Assembly (NCBI GenBank): GCA_037892935.1
Contig: JAYXKI010000017.1
Location: 496,001-560,000 of the forward strand
Source of the DNA: Phlebopus portentosus
Lineage: Eukaryota; Basidiomycota; Agaricomycetes; Boletales; Boletinellaceae
Length of the DNA stretch: 64,000 nt
Reading direction: 5' to 3'
Position numbers and translations under genes: made by a program. Numbering within the stretch: the stretch's first letter is position 1; each line of letters begins with the position of its first letter. A model generated the notes under the pieces. That model was not told where the DNA came from. It saw only the letters and a list, made by a program, of their open reading frames with translations, and did no database searches. Shown one piece after another: positions 24,439-37,626 of this stretch.

Positions 24439-25180
24439 CAAGAAACCATGTCAGTACTTCCTCGGTATTCTTGTTTATCTGCTTACGCAAATCGTGGGTC
24501 TTTTTTACCAAGGCACTCTGGTCTCCTACCTCATCCATCTTCCATCTTCACACCCGTCCACATCCTCGTCCTCCACTCTCATCGACATTTGCCCGTGGAC
24601 GTGCACTGATACTTTCTTCGATGCCATCCACCGTCGTTGCCGGCATGATTCGCACCCCATCCACCTCGATCGGCACGGTCGAGGAGTCTCTGTCTGGTCA
24701 GCCAGTTTGGCTCGCCAGTCGGTCCCATCATCTGTTTCATACAGCTGATGGGATGGGCTCTGAAGTTCAGTCCTTCAACTCGAAGGAAGAACATTTCTAT
24801 GCAGACATGTACGTATTGTCAATACTTGTGTGCGATGTAATAGCCCTAAATCGATCTTTGTGTAAGGAGACTACGCTGACAAGAAGTAAGCCCTCTCCTT
24901 CGGCTTTTAAATTTTTTACATACCCCTTTTCCAATATCTAAGCATCTCATCTCCGAAGTACTGATAGATATATAATACATGTATACGTGACACATTTAGT
25001 GTATATAGCTTTTGTTCCTGAGATTGGATCTCTCCATTTCACGCTTGCTGTACTGTATAGACTATACTAGTTATCATTTGCATTGTCAGGCTCGTGTGTA
25101 CCAGACAGACAACTTGAAGACATCATCATCGTTTCCCCCCCTTCCCCCCCCCGTGCTCTGTTTTTCTTATTCTGATCAAT
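24439..25180. other. Interval upstream of the Plavaka element
   Basis: Short plus-strand frames (24471-24941) have no recognised domain. Two C-rich runs at about 25133-25152 (ccccccc, cccccccccc) lie just before the transposase start. The left end of the transposon is probably in this interval, but I could not place its terminal repeat. Confidence 0.4.
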
Positions 25181-28100
25181 ATGTCCTCGACTTTAATGAA
25201 ATGCAGTGGAAGCAGCTGTTGGCAATACTTCTCAAACTATAAGGCTTTGCACAGGCATGAGGCGTCTTGTGACGAAGTTTCCCACGCGAAAGTGCAGCCG
25301 AATCCGGAAGTCAAGAAGCATATTTTTGAAAGAAGATTGGCGAGATTTTCTTCCCTACGAAAAACAGACAAAGAACCGCAGATAGATGTACGTTTTTTTA
25401 AGTGCGGACTAAATTATGTCCTAACAGCAAAAAAAGGTAGTCTCTGCCAGTATGAACGACGATGACATGGACTCGTCTTCGGGATGACACTCAAAAGTAA
25501 ATGAAGCCACTGTCCCCCTTTTGTCCGCTACTGGCCGACCTGTCTGACCTCGTATGTTACCGAAGTGATACCGCCAGCTTTCCCCACCTAAGAATGTCCA
25601 ACAGCGGGAGCCCGATCCAGAGGAAGATATTTTGGTGTGGGACGACTCGGATGCTTGCCAGTGCGCAGATTCGGAAAGTAATCAGGAGCCTCGATTCGAT
25701 GTTTTCCGGACGGACCGTGATAAATTCGGGCTACAAAAAGTTTTTCGTCGGGAGCAGCCACCCTCGTCATCGAATTCCGATACGGTATCTCCTGAGGCGG
25801 AGCATTGAAATCCTTATCACCCCATCCCGAATTACAGTGCATACAGAATGTTCAAGTGGTTCTTGTCAAATTCCGCTACTAAATCCTTTGCTGATTTTAA
25901 GCGTCTACAACTCATTCTGAGCGACCCCAAATTTCATGCTGAAGACTTCATCGACGTTGATTTAGCGATGGTCAACAGGCGACTCGCAGACAGCTCTCTT
26001 GACGATGACGGCTGGATCAAGGTCCCCGTGACTATCTCAGTGCCCTTGGGTCACCTCAGTGACGATGCGCCGAAGTCTGTTGACTTTCACGTCGAAGGAT
26101 TCATGTATCGGCCTTTAATTGCTGTCATACAATCTGTGCTGAGGAAAGACGACGCCACAAATTTCTGCTACGAACCGTACCAGATGCGATATACTCCTCC
26201 GGGTGCGGAGCACGACATGGGTGTTTATGGGGAAATGTATTGGTCAACAGCATTTCGAGACGCGTACGAAGAAGTCCATAATCTGCCTCGTTCCGAAGCA
26301 GATACAACGCTCAGAACGATGATAGCTTTGCTGTTTTACTCAGACAGTATGATGGCTGCCAAATTTGGCGAGGCAAAGTTATGGCCCGTTTACCTGCAAA
26401 TCGGGAACCAATTGAAGCGACAGCGATGTAGACCTGGATCTGGAGCAACGCATCTTGTGGCATTGATCCCTTCTGTGCATCGTTGCCTGACTATTCATGC
26501 TTTTTCCCGACAAAATCCACACAGTTACCGAAGAATTTCAAAAGCTTTGTGACGTGGATGGTGAAAGGGAAAAAGGTTACACCCGACCTGCTTGCTCATT
26601 GCCGACGCGAATTGGTGCAAGCATGTTGGCGAATAATGCTCGACGACGCATTTGTACAAGCATGGGCTACAGGGGTGGTCCAGACGTGTAAGGATGCAGT
26701 CCTTCGAAAATGGTATCCGTGGATTCTTGCGTATTCAGCAGACCTTCCGGAGAAGTACGTTCACGAGTTTCACTCGAATTACGTGTGATTTTCACTTCTT
26801 TTGCTTCGTATAACCAGATTCCTGATGTCATGCTTGCGAGTACTGGGCAGATTACCATGTCCTCGCTGTCTCATCCCGGCGAATGAAATTATATCGGTTT
26901 TAGGAAAGAAAAAAGACATGAAATATCGAACTAAGTATAGATGTATAGATGACGATAGGAATCGGCATGCTGTCGCGACGGCTCGCTCTTTCATCTATGG
27001 TCAACGAATGGGATTAGGCTCTGTCGCTGTCAAGAATCAACTAGACCCCTGTTCGCTAACCCCTACAGAGAATGCCTTCTCGAATCGGCTTTCGCATCTG
27101 GGATTCAATATCTACGACGTAATGGTTGTCGACGTTCTACATGAATGGGAGGTAGGCATTTGGCCGTCTATACTGAGACACCTCGTCCGTATACTAGCGA
27201 CGTACAAGGACGTTGATCGAGTTCAAGTTATGAATGAGCGGTGCGTGTACCTGACAGGTTACGCTGTACAACAATTAACGTCAACATTTAACGACATCAC
27301 AGGGTGCGCTTCACGCCAGGCTTTGGTGAAAGCCTTAGAACATATAAAGGCAACCTTTCCGAGTTCAATCAAATGACAGGATATAATTACGAGGACGTGC
27401 TGCAGGTAAATTCTTTGCTTCGGTCACGTTCGCAAATGCATATACCGTATTTACAGTGCGCATTACCTATTTTCGATGGACTCTTCGACGACCTGCACAA
27501 ATCCATAGTTCGGTCCTTAATTTATCGGATGGTGACAATGCATTCACTGTCGAAGCTCCACATTCACACAGACGCAATGGTTGCTGCTCTTCACGAGGAG
27601 ACGCAACGATTCGCAGACTCAGTGCGCAAATTCATAAATGAGACATGCGAAGAATTTCATACGACAGAACTGCGTTCAGAAATCGAAAAGCGCCTGAGAC
27701 GGCAGGCAAGGGCAAAAATGACGCAAACAAGCGGAGACTCGACGAACTCCAAGAGCTCAGGCGGAAAAAAGAAGTTCAATGCAAACACTGCGAAGTTCCA
27801 CGTCATTGGAGACTACCCACGATCTATTGTCGAAAGGGGGTCAACGGATTCATACAGCACTGCCAATGTCAGTGGAAATACTTCCATCGTCTGAAATTAC
27901 ATGTAACTCTTTCTCAGGGAGAATCGGAACACAAATTTACTCGCAACATGTACCTCAGAACAAATTGTGTAAATTACGTCGAGCAAGTCTCTCGGTTCCA
28001 GAGGCGACTGGACAGCGTGGGTCGTATTGACGAGAGGGATGGAAATCAGCGATCTGAAGCAGCAGAAGCAGATATCCAAAGCGCCGAGCATTTGAATCCT

Positions 28101-29260
28101 TTCATGCGCGACACTTCACTTGACGGGGACGGAGACCAGAAAATTCTGGAGAACAGCAGGTACTCTGTAGCGATGAAAGGCTCGGTCACTCTAGATCTTC
28201 CTTCGTGGTTGACGACGTATTGATTTGACCTAGCGGTGCAGGTACGTATGCGGAAAATAGACACTTAACACATTTGTAATATTTTTTCACACACAGAACT
28301 TCCATAGTGACTTAAAAGCTCATTTGTTTTCCCGATTGAAGGGATTAGATTCTGCGGACGACGACATTCAATACTCAGATTCGGAGAAGAATGACGTGGT
28401 GATCAAGAACAATAGATTGTACTGTCATCCTCGGATAACCATAAAGTATACCGCGTACGACATGGAAAGGGAAACAGACTCCATTGGACCGCAGGCCGTC
28501 AAAAACGACATCATGGTATTAGCAAGAGACAGAGAAGTCATTGATAATGCAGAGTCCCCGTTCTGGTACGCTCGGGTCCTACGCATTTTTCACGTTGATG
28601 CGCACCTTTTAAGCGACCCAGGCAGCGCACCGGCTCGAGTTGATTTCCTGTGGGTGAGATGGTTCGGACGTGCAGTAGAAGACAGATATGGAGATAATGC
28701 GTGTAGATTAGAACGCATCAGGTTCGTAACAGATGAGGATGGCACGTCCCCGTTTGGATTCGTAGATCCATGTCTCATCGTCCGAGGCGTGCATCTTGTG
28801 CCTGCGTTCCGCTACGGCCGCACGAAACAGTTTCTAAGGCCGTCTGTCTTCGTTCGTGCTAAAGAGGGAGCTGAAATTGTGGATGACTGGGAATCATTCT
28901 ATGTAAACAGGTGAGTTGCGCGAAACGAAACAGAGGCTCAGGAACTGACTTCGGTTCTTCAGATTTGCAGAAAGAGATCTCTTTATGCTGTTTCGTGGAG
29001 GGGGCATCGGACATACATGGAAGCATAACTCGTCCCGAGCGAACGCAGTACCAGCAGATTTATACAAGATGCTAGGAGTCGCATCTTCAGACGTGGACGA
29101 CGTTGACGAGGAGGAAGAAGTTCATGAGGAAATGGAGCGATCAGAGCCGCGAACGAACGAAGACGTTGTCGATTCTGCGGAATATGTCGATTCCGATTGG
29201 GATGGCGAGGAGTCTGAAGAGAGTGAGAACGAAGCAATGTCAGACATGGACCTGGATTAG
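25181..29260 (+). mobile_element. Plavaka-type DNA transposon, transposase gene with breaks
   Basis: Plavaka elements are DNA transposons related to EnSpm/CACTA and are abundant in agaricomycetes. The N-terminal zinc-finger-like part reads CSGSSCWQYFSNYKALHRHE. The core follows: PYQMRYTPPGAEHDM, FYSDSMMAAKFGEAKLWPVY, HCRRELVQACWRIMLDD, AYSADLPEK, PCPRCLIPANE, FNIYDVMVVDVLHEWEVG, TAKFHVIGDYPRSI and TDSYSTAN. The C-terminal domain is at 28324-29260, with PFWYARVLRIFHVDAHLL, WVRWFG and ERDLFMLFRGGGIGH, and ends in an acidic tail. Introns restore frame at about 26756-26818, 27242-27302, 27406-27461 and 27868-27918. An in-frame TGA at 28221 (SWLTTY*FDLAVQ) and an indel near 26475, between LIPS and LPD, suggest the copy is inactive. 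Terminal inverted repeats and target duplications were not found by eye. Confidence 0.85.
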
Positions 29261-29942
29261 TTCCACGTTCGGTTCGAGCAGTTATGACGTGTGTACCATG
29301 GTGCTTGTAAAGCATTCATGAGGTCGCTCAGTTCCATGAGAACAGCAAATACTACAGTGCGATAGCGCGATATATTTACAATTGTTTTCTTTATTGAAAT
29401 TTCGAAGGAGAAAAGGGGGAGGGAAGGAGGACGACATAAGTCGCAAAACATCGAAGTACCGCACGACGTCTATGTCCCGCACCTCTGCAGCGCTCGCAAG
29501 TGAACCACCCACTAACGGCGATCCCTTAACCGTCCCATCCTCCCTTCCCTTCATGCCCATCGCGCCGCGCTACGGACCATCGAGATCAAAGTTGGCGGGG
29601 CGCGGGCTCGACTTCGCGCGAAGCATCTTGTCGAATGGATCCATTGACATCAGTTCCGTTCGTATGTCGTTCAGGACAGACAGACTCACGGGGATGAACT
29701 TCACCACCCTCTCTTTCTCGACTTTGGTTTCGCGAGGACCGGTTTCGGTCTCGGTGACTGCTTCGTGCTATCGCCGATGGTCAGATTTCGACTACGTTAC
29801 GTTAAAAAAAAAGCCCTACATTGAACCGGGCGTGCGAGATCCGATCTGCGCGCTTGACTGCGGCGCGCACGCGTTTCTCGCGTGCTTTTCGGTCGCGGTT
29901 CTCGCGGCTGAGAGCGTTCCCCATGGTTGAAAGATCGATGAG

Positions 29943-29982
29943 GTCGACACGCTGCCGCCAGTACTGGCGGCAGCGTGTCGAC
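29943..29982. repeat. Perfect 40-bp loopless palindrome
   Basis: The left half GTCGACACGCTGCCGCCAGT is followed at once by its exact reverse complement. It has 20 bp per arm with no spacer, and is GC-rich against an ordinary background. It would extrude as a cruciform or fold as a hairpin in single strands. Confidence 0.95.
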
Positions 29983-30726
29983 GCTGTTGCCCGAAGCGGC
30001 GACGCTTCTCAAACTCAGACATGCTTCTTAATGATTTTTTAATGATTTTTCAGCAATTATCCTCAACATCAACACCAGGGAACCGATACATACCCTACAG
30101 TCGGACAACATTACAAGGCGACGCGCAGCAAGGTATGGGCACCGTTTGAATGCTCGATGGTCATGATTCCCGTTCCCTGAGGACTTCAGCGCTCGGGATA
30201 GGTATAGATTAATTGTCGGTTGATAACGAGACGTTTCGCAAGGATCTCGTGCGCGTACGATCCGTCTTGAAAGATAGGAATCGGGACAGACCGCGAAGGA
30301 TATGTAAGGTTCAAGATATCGCCCGATCGTAGATCCATTCTCATTTCTAGTCACCTGGCTGCTGCATCATCTTATTTCACGATCCAACAGCAAAAAAAAA
30401 ACAAATTCAAGATATGAAGTGCGTTCCAGTAGCCTGTGATATATAAAGTCGGAGAACTGACTGGATATTACCTTTTTTTTTTCTTTACTTGACGTTCGAA
30501 AAAGAAAATAGGGCTTTACTTTCGGACTGGCCGCGTCGCCAGGTACATTCACTATCTGTCTGCTAGACTGATCCAGATATGCTCTGTAGGTCTTGGCAGT
30601 GCTCCATGTGGGACTTACGATACTCTTCACGCACACGTGAAGAGTTGCGCGAGTCTGGTTTGGTTTGGTTGTCGACGTGGAGTTTGAATTTTGAAAGTTG
30701 CATCGCTTTCTTTTCGCCTGGAAAGA

Positions 30727-30733
30727 TATAAAA
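30727..30733 (+). promoter_or_regulatory. TATA box of the DUF6698-like gene
   Basis: TATAAAA, about 120 bp before the ATG at 30849, in the expected orientation. Confidence 0.5.
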
Positions 30734-30848
30734 CCCCATACTCTGACCTCTACACTCCAGCAGAGCACTCCGAACTGTTTTGTTACGCTTCCCCCATTTC
30801 TCTTCCTGTCAAGCTTATTCACTCCGAATCGATCTCTTCCTGCACAAC

Positions 30849-32216
30849 ATGCAGCCAGACACGATCCCCTCGCCCCCCTCCAGCGATTCCGACGAGACGG
30901 CCGCCTCTCGTGGACAGAAGCGTCCCCTAGAGGGAGTAGTCCTTGCCTCTGGTCGTCGTCGCATACCGTAAGTTGTCGACATTTTTCTAATGCACAACAT
31001 TACACTGACTAGCCTATTCTCAGGAGGTTCTCCGCCTATCCGTTGTACAACAGGGCTGGACGTCACATGGCACGTACCGAAGAGCCTTTTGATCAAGCAG
31101 GTGGTATAATCAATGCTGCCATTACCCGCTCGAACAACGAGCTGGAAAACCGAGTTGTCACCATTACGCCTGCGTACGTACCATCGTTTTATGTTTGATG
31201 CTCAACCTTTACGCATACGTTACAGTGAGCAACGTCGCCTGGATGTTTTTGACAGGACCCTTGGATGTGATCCTGTGATACACGAGGGCATCATGACAGC
31301 GAACCCGGAACAGCTGATTCATATTGTCGATGCAGTAAGTTGTATTTCATTGACGACCTCGAGGAATCGATCTTGTCACTCACCAATGCATTTCATAGAT
31401 TCGCCAGGGTCAGCAGCTGGCCCGTAGTGATGACACGATTCTGCTGAAGCGTCTCGTTACTACCTGGGTGAAGTATAAGTATGGTGAGAAGCCCCCTCAT
31501 CTTGATCGCAAGCACGAACGCGGCTTCAACAACCGCTCCATTGCGGAACTCTTGCGCCCCGTTGAAGTGATCCCTACTGAAGAGTAAGTCGTTTATTTCA
31601 TCCTTTCCTTTCCACTATCCACTTTGCCTTCAAGATATTACGCTCGTCTCAGGGATGGAACCGCGACTATTATGGATGAGGAGGAGGAGCGCCTCGTTAG
31701 CGGTGCTGATTATCGTGTTCTCATGTATGAAGGAGGACAATATAGTTCGGTCGAGCCGCTTCGCGGTTTTCTGAAAGGGCAACATCTTGTCAAGGTAAGC
31801 TGTTGTATTACTCTTTCTATACATAACTAACTTGTATTCACTCCAGGGATACAAAGCCGTCTTCACCTGCCCGTCGTCTGCTGACATTGAAGACCCTTCC
31901 CTTGCAAGGTCTACGAAACGTGGCAATGCTGCTCTCAATGACATGAAGCGCGTGACACCATCTTCCATAGCTTACATCACGATCCAGGTAAGTAGTTAGT
32001 TACTTTATCATCTCTTCTTTTGAACTTATGGATTCGTAGGTTTATTTCGCACTCAGCTCACGCACAGTCTTCTCTGTCACATGTGCCCCTGAGATACTTG
32101 AGATGTACCAGAGTATTGAAATTATTGTTGCAATATTTCATTCACTGTACAATTATTCTACAATTCTTGTGGAACTCTTCCGACTCTCTTGCATTCAGAA
32201 GACAAGACTTATGTAA
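30849..32216 (+). CDS. DUF6698-like agaricomycete protein
   Basis: Multi-exon gene with ATG in MQPDTIPSPPSSDSDE, a Ser/Pro/Asp-rich start. The following exons read EQRRLDVFDRTLGCDP, LLKRLVTTWVKY, RGFNNRSIAELLRPVE, EYYARLRDGTATIMDEEE, LRGFLKGQHLVK, then GYKAVFTCPSSADIED, KRGNAALNDMKRVTPSSIAYI and VYFALSSRTVFS, stopping at 32216. The order (long helical middle, a KGYKAVFT-PSSA segment, a TPxSIAY segment, then an FALSS-xVF segment) is that of the DUF6698 family found in large numbers in agarics. No biochemical role is known to me. The C-terminal end lacks some of the usual tail, so the last exon may be altered. Confidence 0.65.
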
Positions 32217-32386
32217 TTCTTCTGCAAGCCTTCCACACATTGAGAATGTCTAACTGACTGCCACATTGCTGATCATTTACAAGACTTTCATATATTTTTC
32301 TTCTGCTATATCTTCTAATGTCATATTAACACTTCTCAGACTGTTCCGAATTTCGTGATGGACGTCGCCCAGACTGGGCAATTCCA

Positions 32387-35300
32387 GTGGGTGCTTTCGG
32401 TCATCCTTCCATCCTTACAATCAAGTTCGCTAATCACCTTCTTTCACGTTCCAGGTTCTTGCACCTAAAAGGTAATAACGTTTCCTTTCAAGCTTCGAGA
32501 TACCAGTCTCCTGACAAAAGAGTTCATTGCTTCGAAGGCGTGGAAGTCACCTTCAAGAATAAGCGCCCAAGATATCCCGTCAAGATCAAGCTTATCGAAG
32601 GCTCGTCACGTACCGAGCCTAGATCAAAGGAGTTTGCAGACGAAAATGAGAAACGGAGTGGAAGCAATAGCGGGACTTCGTTGATGTGGGACACCGATGT
32701 GTACGTCGCCTCTCAGGTATATATTCACGAAGGCAGAATATTGAAGGAATGTCTTTATCTCATCTTGGATAGGCATCTGTCTTCTGTCTCATTTCTCGAG
32801 GTCGTTGTCAAGAGTCCAAAGTTATGAAGTTCCTTTCAAAGAAGGATTTTGCGTCGGTCCGATTTGAGGCGAAGGAGATCGGTAAGAAGGAAGAAATTTC
32901 AAAAGAGAGTGAGCAATATTGGCATTTATTTCTATTGGGACCCATCATGGACTGACCGTGACGGTGCAGACACCGACGGCCTAATATCTGTGAAATTGAC
33001 TTTCACACCTCCTTATCGGTACATAAATCTCTTTTATTTACGCACCTATAAGTTTTTCAATGACGGTCGGCGAGAAGGCAGGAGAAGTCGTCCGCAGAGA
33101 GGCCGAAGACGCAGAAAAGCTTCTGGAGAAGAAACCAGTCGCACTGCAGAGACTCGGACGAGCGCGTGAATTCATCGAAGTAGCGAGGAACTTCGGAGTA
33201 ATGGTGGCTGATGTGAGCTTTGCGAGCGGCAACTTAAATTACCAATGTTGCTTTGCATGCTGACGAGAGACCGATAAACAGATCCACCCAGCAGCAAAAG
33301 CTGCCATTATCGCTTTCGACATGCTGTGGGAGGTGAATACCAACGCGTCCTGAATATATCTTCACATTCTAAAATTTTTGGAACAGAAACTCAAGAAACA
33401 GGAAGAAATTCACGAAGATGCCGCCAATCTCCTCGAGGAACTGCAATTATTCCTTCCCTTCACAGAAGTTGTTGATCCCAAGAGCCTGACAAGCGAAGCT
33501 GCCAAAAGTGCCATCCGAGACTTTCTCGACCTCTTCAAAGAGACCTGCGAGCTAGTCGTCCAGTACTCAAGCACCGGCGTAATTGGTTCGTTGAGAGTTT
33601 TTCGTCTGTATCATATTACTGAACGATGCCTTGCCTGTGTAGGGGACCTTATATCAACGCAGAAACCGAAGATCAGCCAGCTCGAGAAGGATTTCAGGAA
33701 AGTCAAGAGTAGGTATGACTGGAGTATCAAGACGGACGTATGGAGAGCGACCCTCAAACTTGGTCAGTTGCTTTTGTCATAGCATATCAGTTAGAATATT
33801 TCTTATCGTCATGACAGAGAAACTGCAGGACGATGAGATACTCAGACTTCTTCAAGTTTCTTTCACCGGTCCCGCCGGAAAAGAATACTACAGAACCGAC
33901 AGATGTTGTTTGCCTGGTACACGAGGCGTCCTGCTTGATCAGATATCGCAATGGGCCGAGTTTGCCTCGGGTCAGAAGCTCTACTGGCTACACGGTATCG
34001 CGGGGTCCGGAAAGAGCGCCATCGCCAATACTGTTGCCCGCGATTTCGACGAACAGCGGCTCCTTGCTGGATGTTTCTTCTGCAAACGCGATGATCCTGA
34101 TCTACGAAACACTGACAAGGTCATTCCATCCCTGGCGTTCCACCTTTCGGTCTGGCACCAGCCGTATTCCGCTAAGTTGCTGGCAATATTGCAGGGAGAA
34201 GAGAAGAACAAGCTTGCGTCAAAGACCGTACAAGAGCAATTCGAATTGCTGATCAAGGGTCCTGCTTTGGAGCTCTCTTCAGACGAGCAAATCCAATCCC
34301 CTCGGCCTCTGATCATCATCATCGACGCTCTCGACGAGTGTGGAATCAACATGCGCCAGAGATTCCATCTTGCGCAAGTTCTTGTCCAAGTTGCACAACT
34401 TGTACCCTGGCTGAAGCTCTTCGTCACAAGCAGACCACTACCCGAATTCTTCCAGGCGTTTGAGGGAATAGGAGACGCACTCAAGAAGCTCCACCTCAAC
34501 GAAGCCGGAGATCCAACAGCCGATATCATGCTTTATACCAAGCACAGGACTGATATTATCGCTACGGAGAATTGCTTCGATGCGACCTGGCTGACCGACG
34601 AACAGATCGATGCATTCACGCGGATGGCACACGGGTTATTCATTTGGACTAGTACCGTTTTCAACTTCATCGAGGGCCAGGTCGATATTGATCACGCAGT
34701 CGCAGTTGTCTTCGCTGCATCGACCGACCGGGAGGACGAAAATCCCGAGGCAGCATTGGACGACATATACAGAATGGTTCTCCAGGAAGTTGGGAAAGGT
34801 GGCCCGCGCAATATGCTGCTCGTCAAGACTGTCGCGGGCGTCATCTTCGGCACTGCTCGAAACGTCCCTCTTCCCGTAGATGCAATCTCGAAACTCATCC
34901 CGCAGTTCGACGAAAAGGTGATTAGCCGAGTCATAGACCAGCTCCAGGCGGTGCTGTACAAGGATATCGAGCAGCAGAACGCTATTCGTGTTTGCCATCC
35001 TTCTTGGATGGATTTTATGAGCCTGGAAACTCGCTCAATCCAGTTCTGGACTCAGCCATCTGACATCGACCTCAAGCTCGCATCGAGATGCTTGCATGTG
35101 ATGAAAGATAGCCTGAGCTTCAATATTTGCCGTCTAGACACTTCGTATCTAGCGAATAAGGACATTCCAGACTTGCAGAGGCGCGTCGCCACCGAGGTCT
35201 CGAGAGTACTAAGTTATAGCTGTCTCTATTGGATGATGCATGTCCAGGGGACGGACCCGGCGAAGCAAGACGATCTTTCCGAGTTGATAGTAGAGATTCT

Positions 35301-37626
35301 GTGCAATGAGATTGCACTCTACTGGCTTGAAGTGCTCAGCCTCCTCGGAGAACTGAAGAAGGGCATCCAAATGCTATCGCAGGCGAGAGTCACACTCGTA
35401 AACGCTGATGCAAAGGCGATGGCCCTGGAGCTCTTCCGTTTTGTGTCTGCATTCCATGATGCGATGGCGACAAGTACCCCACACCTGTATTTATCCGCCC
35501 TCGCATGGCTTCCGACAGACTGTGTCATGGCTCAGAAAATTGCTGGCAAATTCAATGGCCAATTGCCCGTGAAACAGGGTAAAGGTATTAATTGGCCCAA
35601 TACGTTATTGACAATCACGGAGAGTAGCTTAGTCCGAGCAGTTGCGTATTCGCGAGATGGGATGCACATCGCCTCTGGACGACAAGATGGAACGATCTGC
35701 ATTCGCGATCCTCAGACAGGAAACCTCGATGGTCCTCCCTTGAGGAATCATACTGCCCAGATTACCTCGGTCGTATTCTCCCCGGATGGAAAGCTCATCG
35801 CGTCGAGCTCTCATGATAGCACGATTCAGATCTGTGATGTCGAGACTGGGGCACCAGCGCACGATCCGATTACACTTGACGCTTTTGCAACTTCTATCGC
35901 ATTTGCTGCTGATGGGAAGCGCCTCGCGTCCGGCTCTGACGATGGCAGTATCTACATTTGGGACGTCGAGACTGGCAGTTTATTGGGGAAGCTAGAAAAT
36001 GGTCGGAACGGAGGTATTAGATCAGTCGTTTTTTCGCCTCTTGATGGTCGATACATTGCATCAGCGTCAGAATCAAAAGTAGTCCAAGTCTGGGACACGG
36101 AGCGCGGACAGCCAGTTGGAGGACCGCTCGAAGGTCACACTAACTGGGTGGTCTCCCTAGCATATTCTCCTGACGGAAAGTATATCGTGTCTGGGTCATA
36201 TGACAAAACGGTGCGAATTTGGGATGCAGCAACAGGCGACTTGTTTTATGAACCACTCACGGGACATACCGACTATGTCAATTCGGTAGCTGTTTCTCCT
36301 GAAGGCGACGTTGTCGTCTCAGCTTCATCCGACAGGACCATCCGCGTTTGGGATGCTCGATCAGGGAAGCTGATAGGAAAGCCGCTGAAGGGACACACGG
36401 GATGGATCATGGGCGTGGCATTTTCACCTGATGGCAAGCACATCATTAGTGGTGCCCATGATGAGTCTGTTAGGGTCTGGGATCTCGAAGCGGGGAATTT
36501 CGGTGAAGACTCGCTACGCGGTCAGATCAGATCCGTCGCAGTCTCTCCGGATGGAAGGCATATAGCATCTGCATCAACCGACGCAATTATTCAACTATGG
36601 GATATTGGAACTGGTAAGATCGTCGGGAAACCATTTGAAGGACACACTCGTTGGGTCAATTCGATTGCGTTCTCAAAAGACGGCAAGCATCTTGCTTCTG
36701 GATCAGACGATACGACGGTGCGCGTATGGGATGTTGAGACACACGAGTCTAAGGGTGAGCCACTCAAAGGACATACAGGTTTCGTCAAATCTGTCGACTT
36801 CTCCGAAGACGGAACTAAAGCTGTCTCCGGATCTATGGACAAGACCGTGCGTCTTTGGGATGCTCAGGCTTTGAAGCAAATTGGATTGGCGCTTACCGAC
36901 AACAACGATTGGGTCAACACGGTCACATTCTCCCCTGATGGGCGATATGTCGCTTCTGGAGCGGATGATTCAACAATCCTGATCTGGGATACAGAAACAG
37001 GAGAACTTGCAGGAGAGCCACTTGCGGGTCAGGGCGCTCACGTTTTCTCGATAGCATATTCTCCTGACGGAAACTGCATCGCCGCTGGGTTCGCCGATGG
37101 AAGCATTCGCATCTGGAATATCGACTTTGATATGCGTATCATAGTTTTCGACTATAATGGAACATCTGGGTCCATTCGCTCAGTGGCGTATTCACCTGAC
37201 AGTACCATCCTTGTAACTGGCTCAGATGAACGGCTGATCGAGATCTGGGATGGACAGCAGGGAGAGGCAATAGGCGAACCATTGACTGGACATACTGCCC
37301 GCGTGGTTTCTGTGGAATATTCATCCGACGGCAGGCTCATCGTGTCCGGTTCTGAGGACGGAACCATCCGTCTGTGGGAAGCAGAACGCACACCAAGCGC
37401 ACATATTACGGAGATTGACGGGATTCCTCCAGCCTACGTTCCTGATGACGGTTGGATTAGGACATCGAACGGTGAATTGCTGTTGTGGGTACCAGTGGAA
37501 CATCGGAACGGTGTCTGTGATAGATCCTCGATGTGCATCCCTCCTGATGCTCTAGGCCATTTGGTTCGTGTAGATTGGGATAAGCTCCGACATGGTCCTT
37601 CTTGGGTGGATGTCAGGAAAACGTGA
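32387..37626 (+). CDS. NACHT-WD40 STAND protein (NWD type, fungal NOD-like receptor architecture)
   Basis: Signal-transducing P-loop NTPase of the STAND class, the fungal counterpart of NOD-like receptors. The N-terminal exons (32387-33780) encode a beta-rich domain (VEVTFKNKRPRYPVKIKLIEG) and a helical region (IHPAAKAAIIAFDML, LQLFLPFTEVVDPKSL) that I associate with other agaric NWD proteins. The large exon starts near 33819, where splicing gives ATLKLEKLQDDEIL. The NACHT domain follows, with Walker A GIAGSGKSAIANTVA and Walker B LIIIIDALDECG. The C-terminus has 14 WD repeats counted by their terminal dipeptides (from ICIRD near 35700 to IRLWE near 37380), enough for two seven-bladed propellers. 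They likely sense a ligand. The start at 32387 is provisional, and several small introns precede the main exon. HET-E and HET-D of Podospora share this architecture; a role in incompatibility or immunity is inference. Confidence 0.85.

Larger units (their letters stand above)
29261..30848. other. Interval between the Plavaka element and the DUF6698-like gene
   Basis: Holds the 40-bp palindrome at 29943-29982. A plus-strand frame at 29382-29930 has no recognised domain and is Ser/Arg rich. The last 120 bp are the promoter of the next gene. Confidence 0.4.

Noticed and set aside
29382..29930. 182-codon plus-strand frame after the Plavaka element
   Set aside because: Ser/Arg-biased, no domain, no exon partner, and ends just before the palindrome. 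Probably a chance frame.
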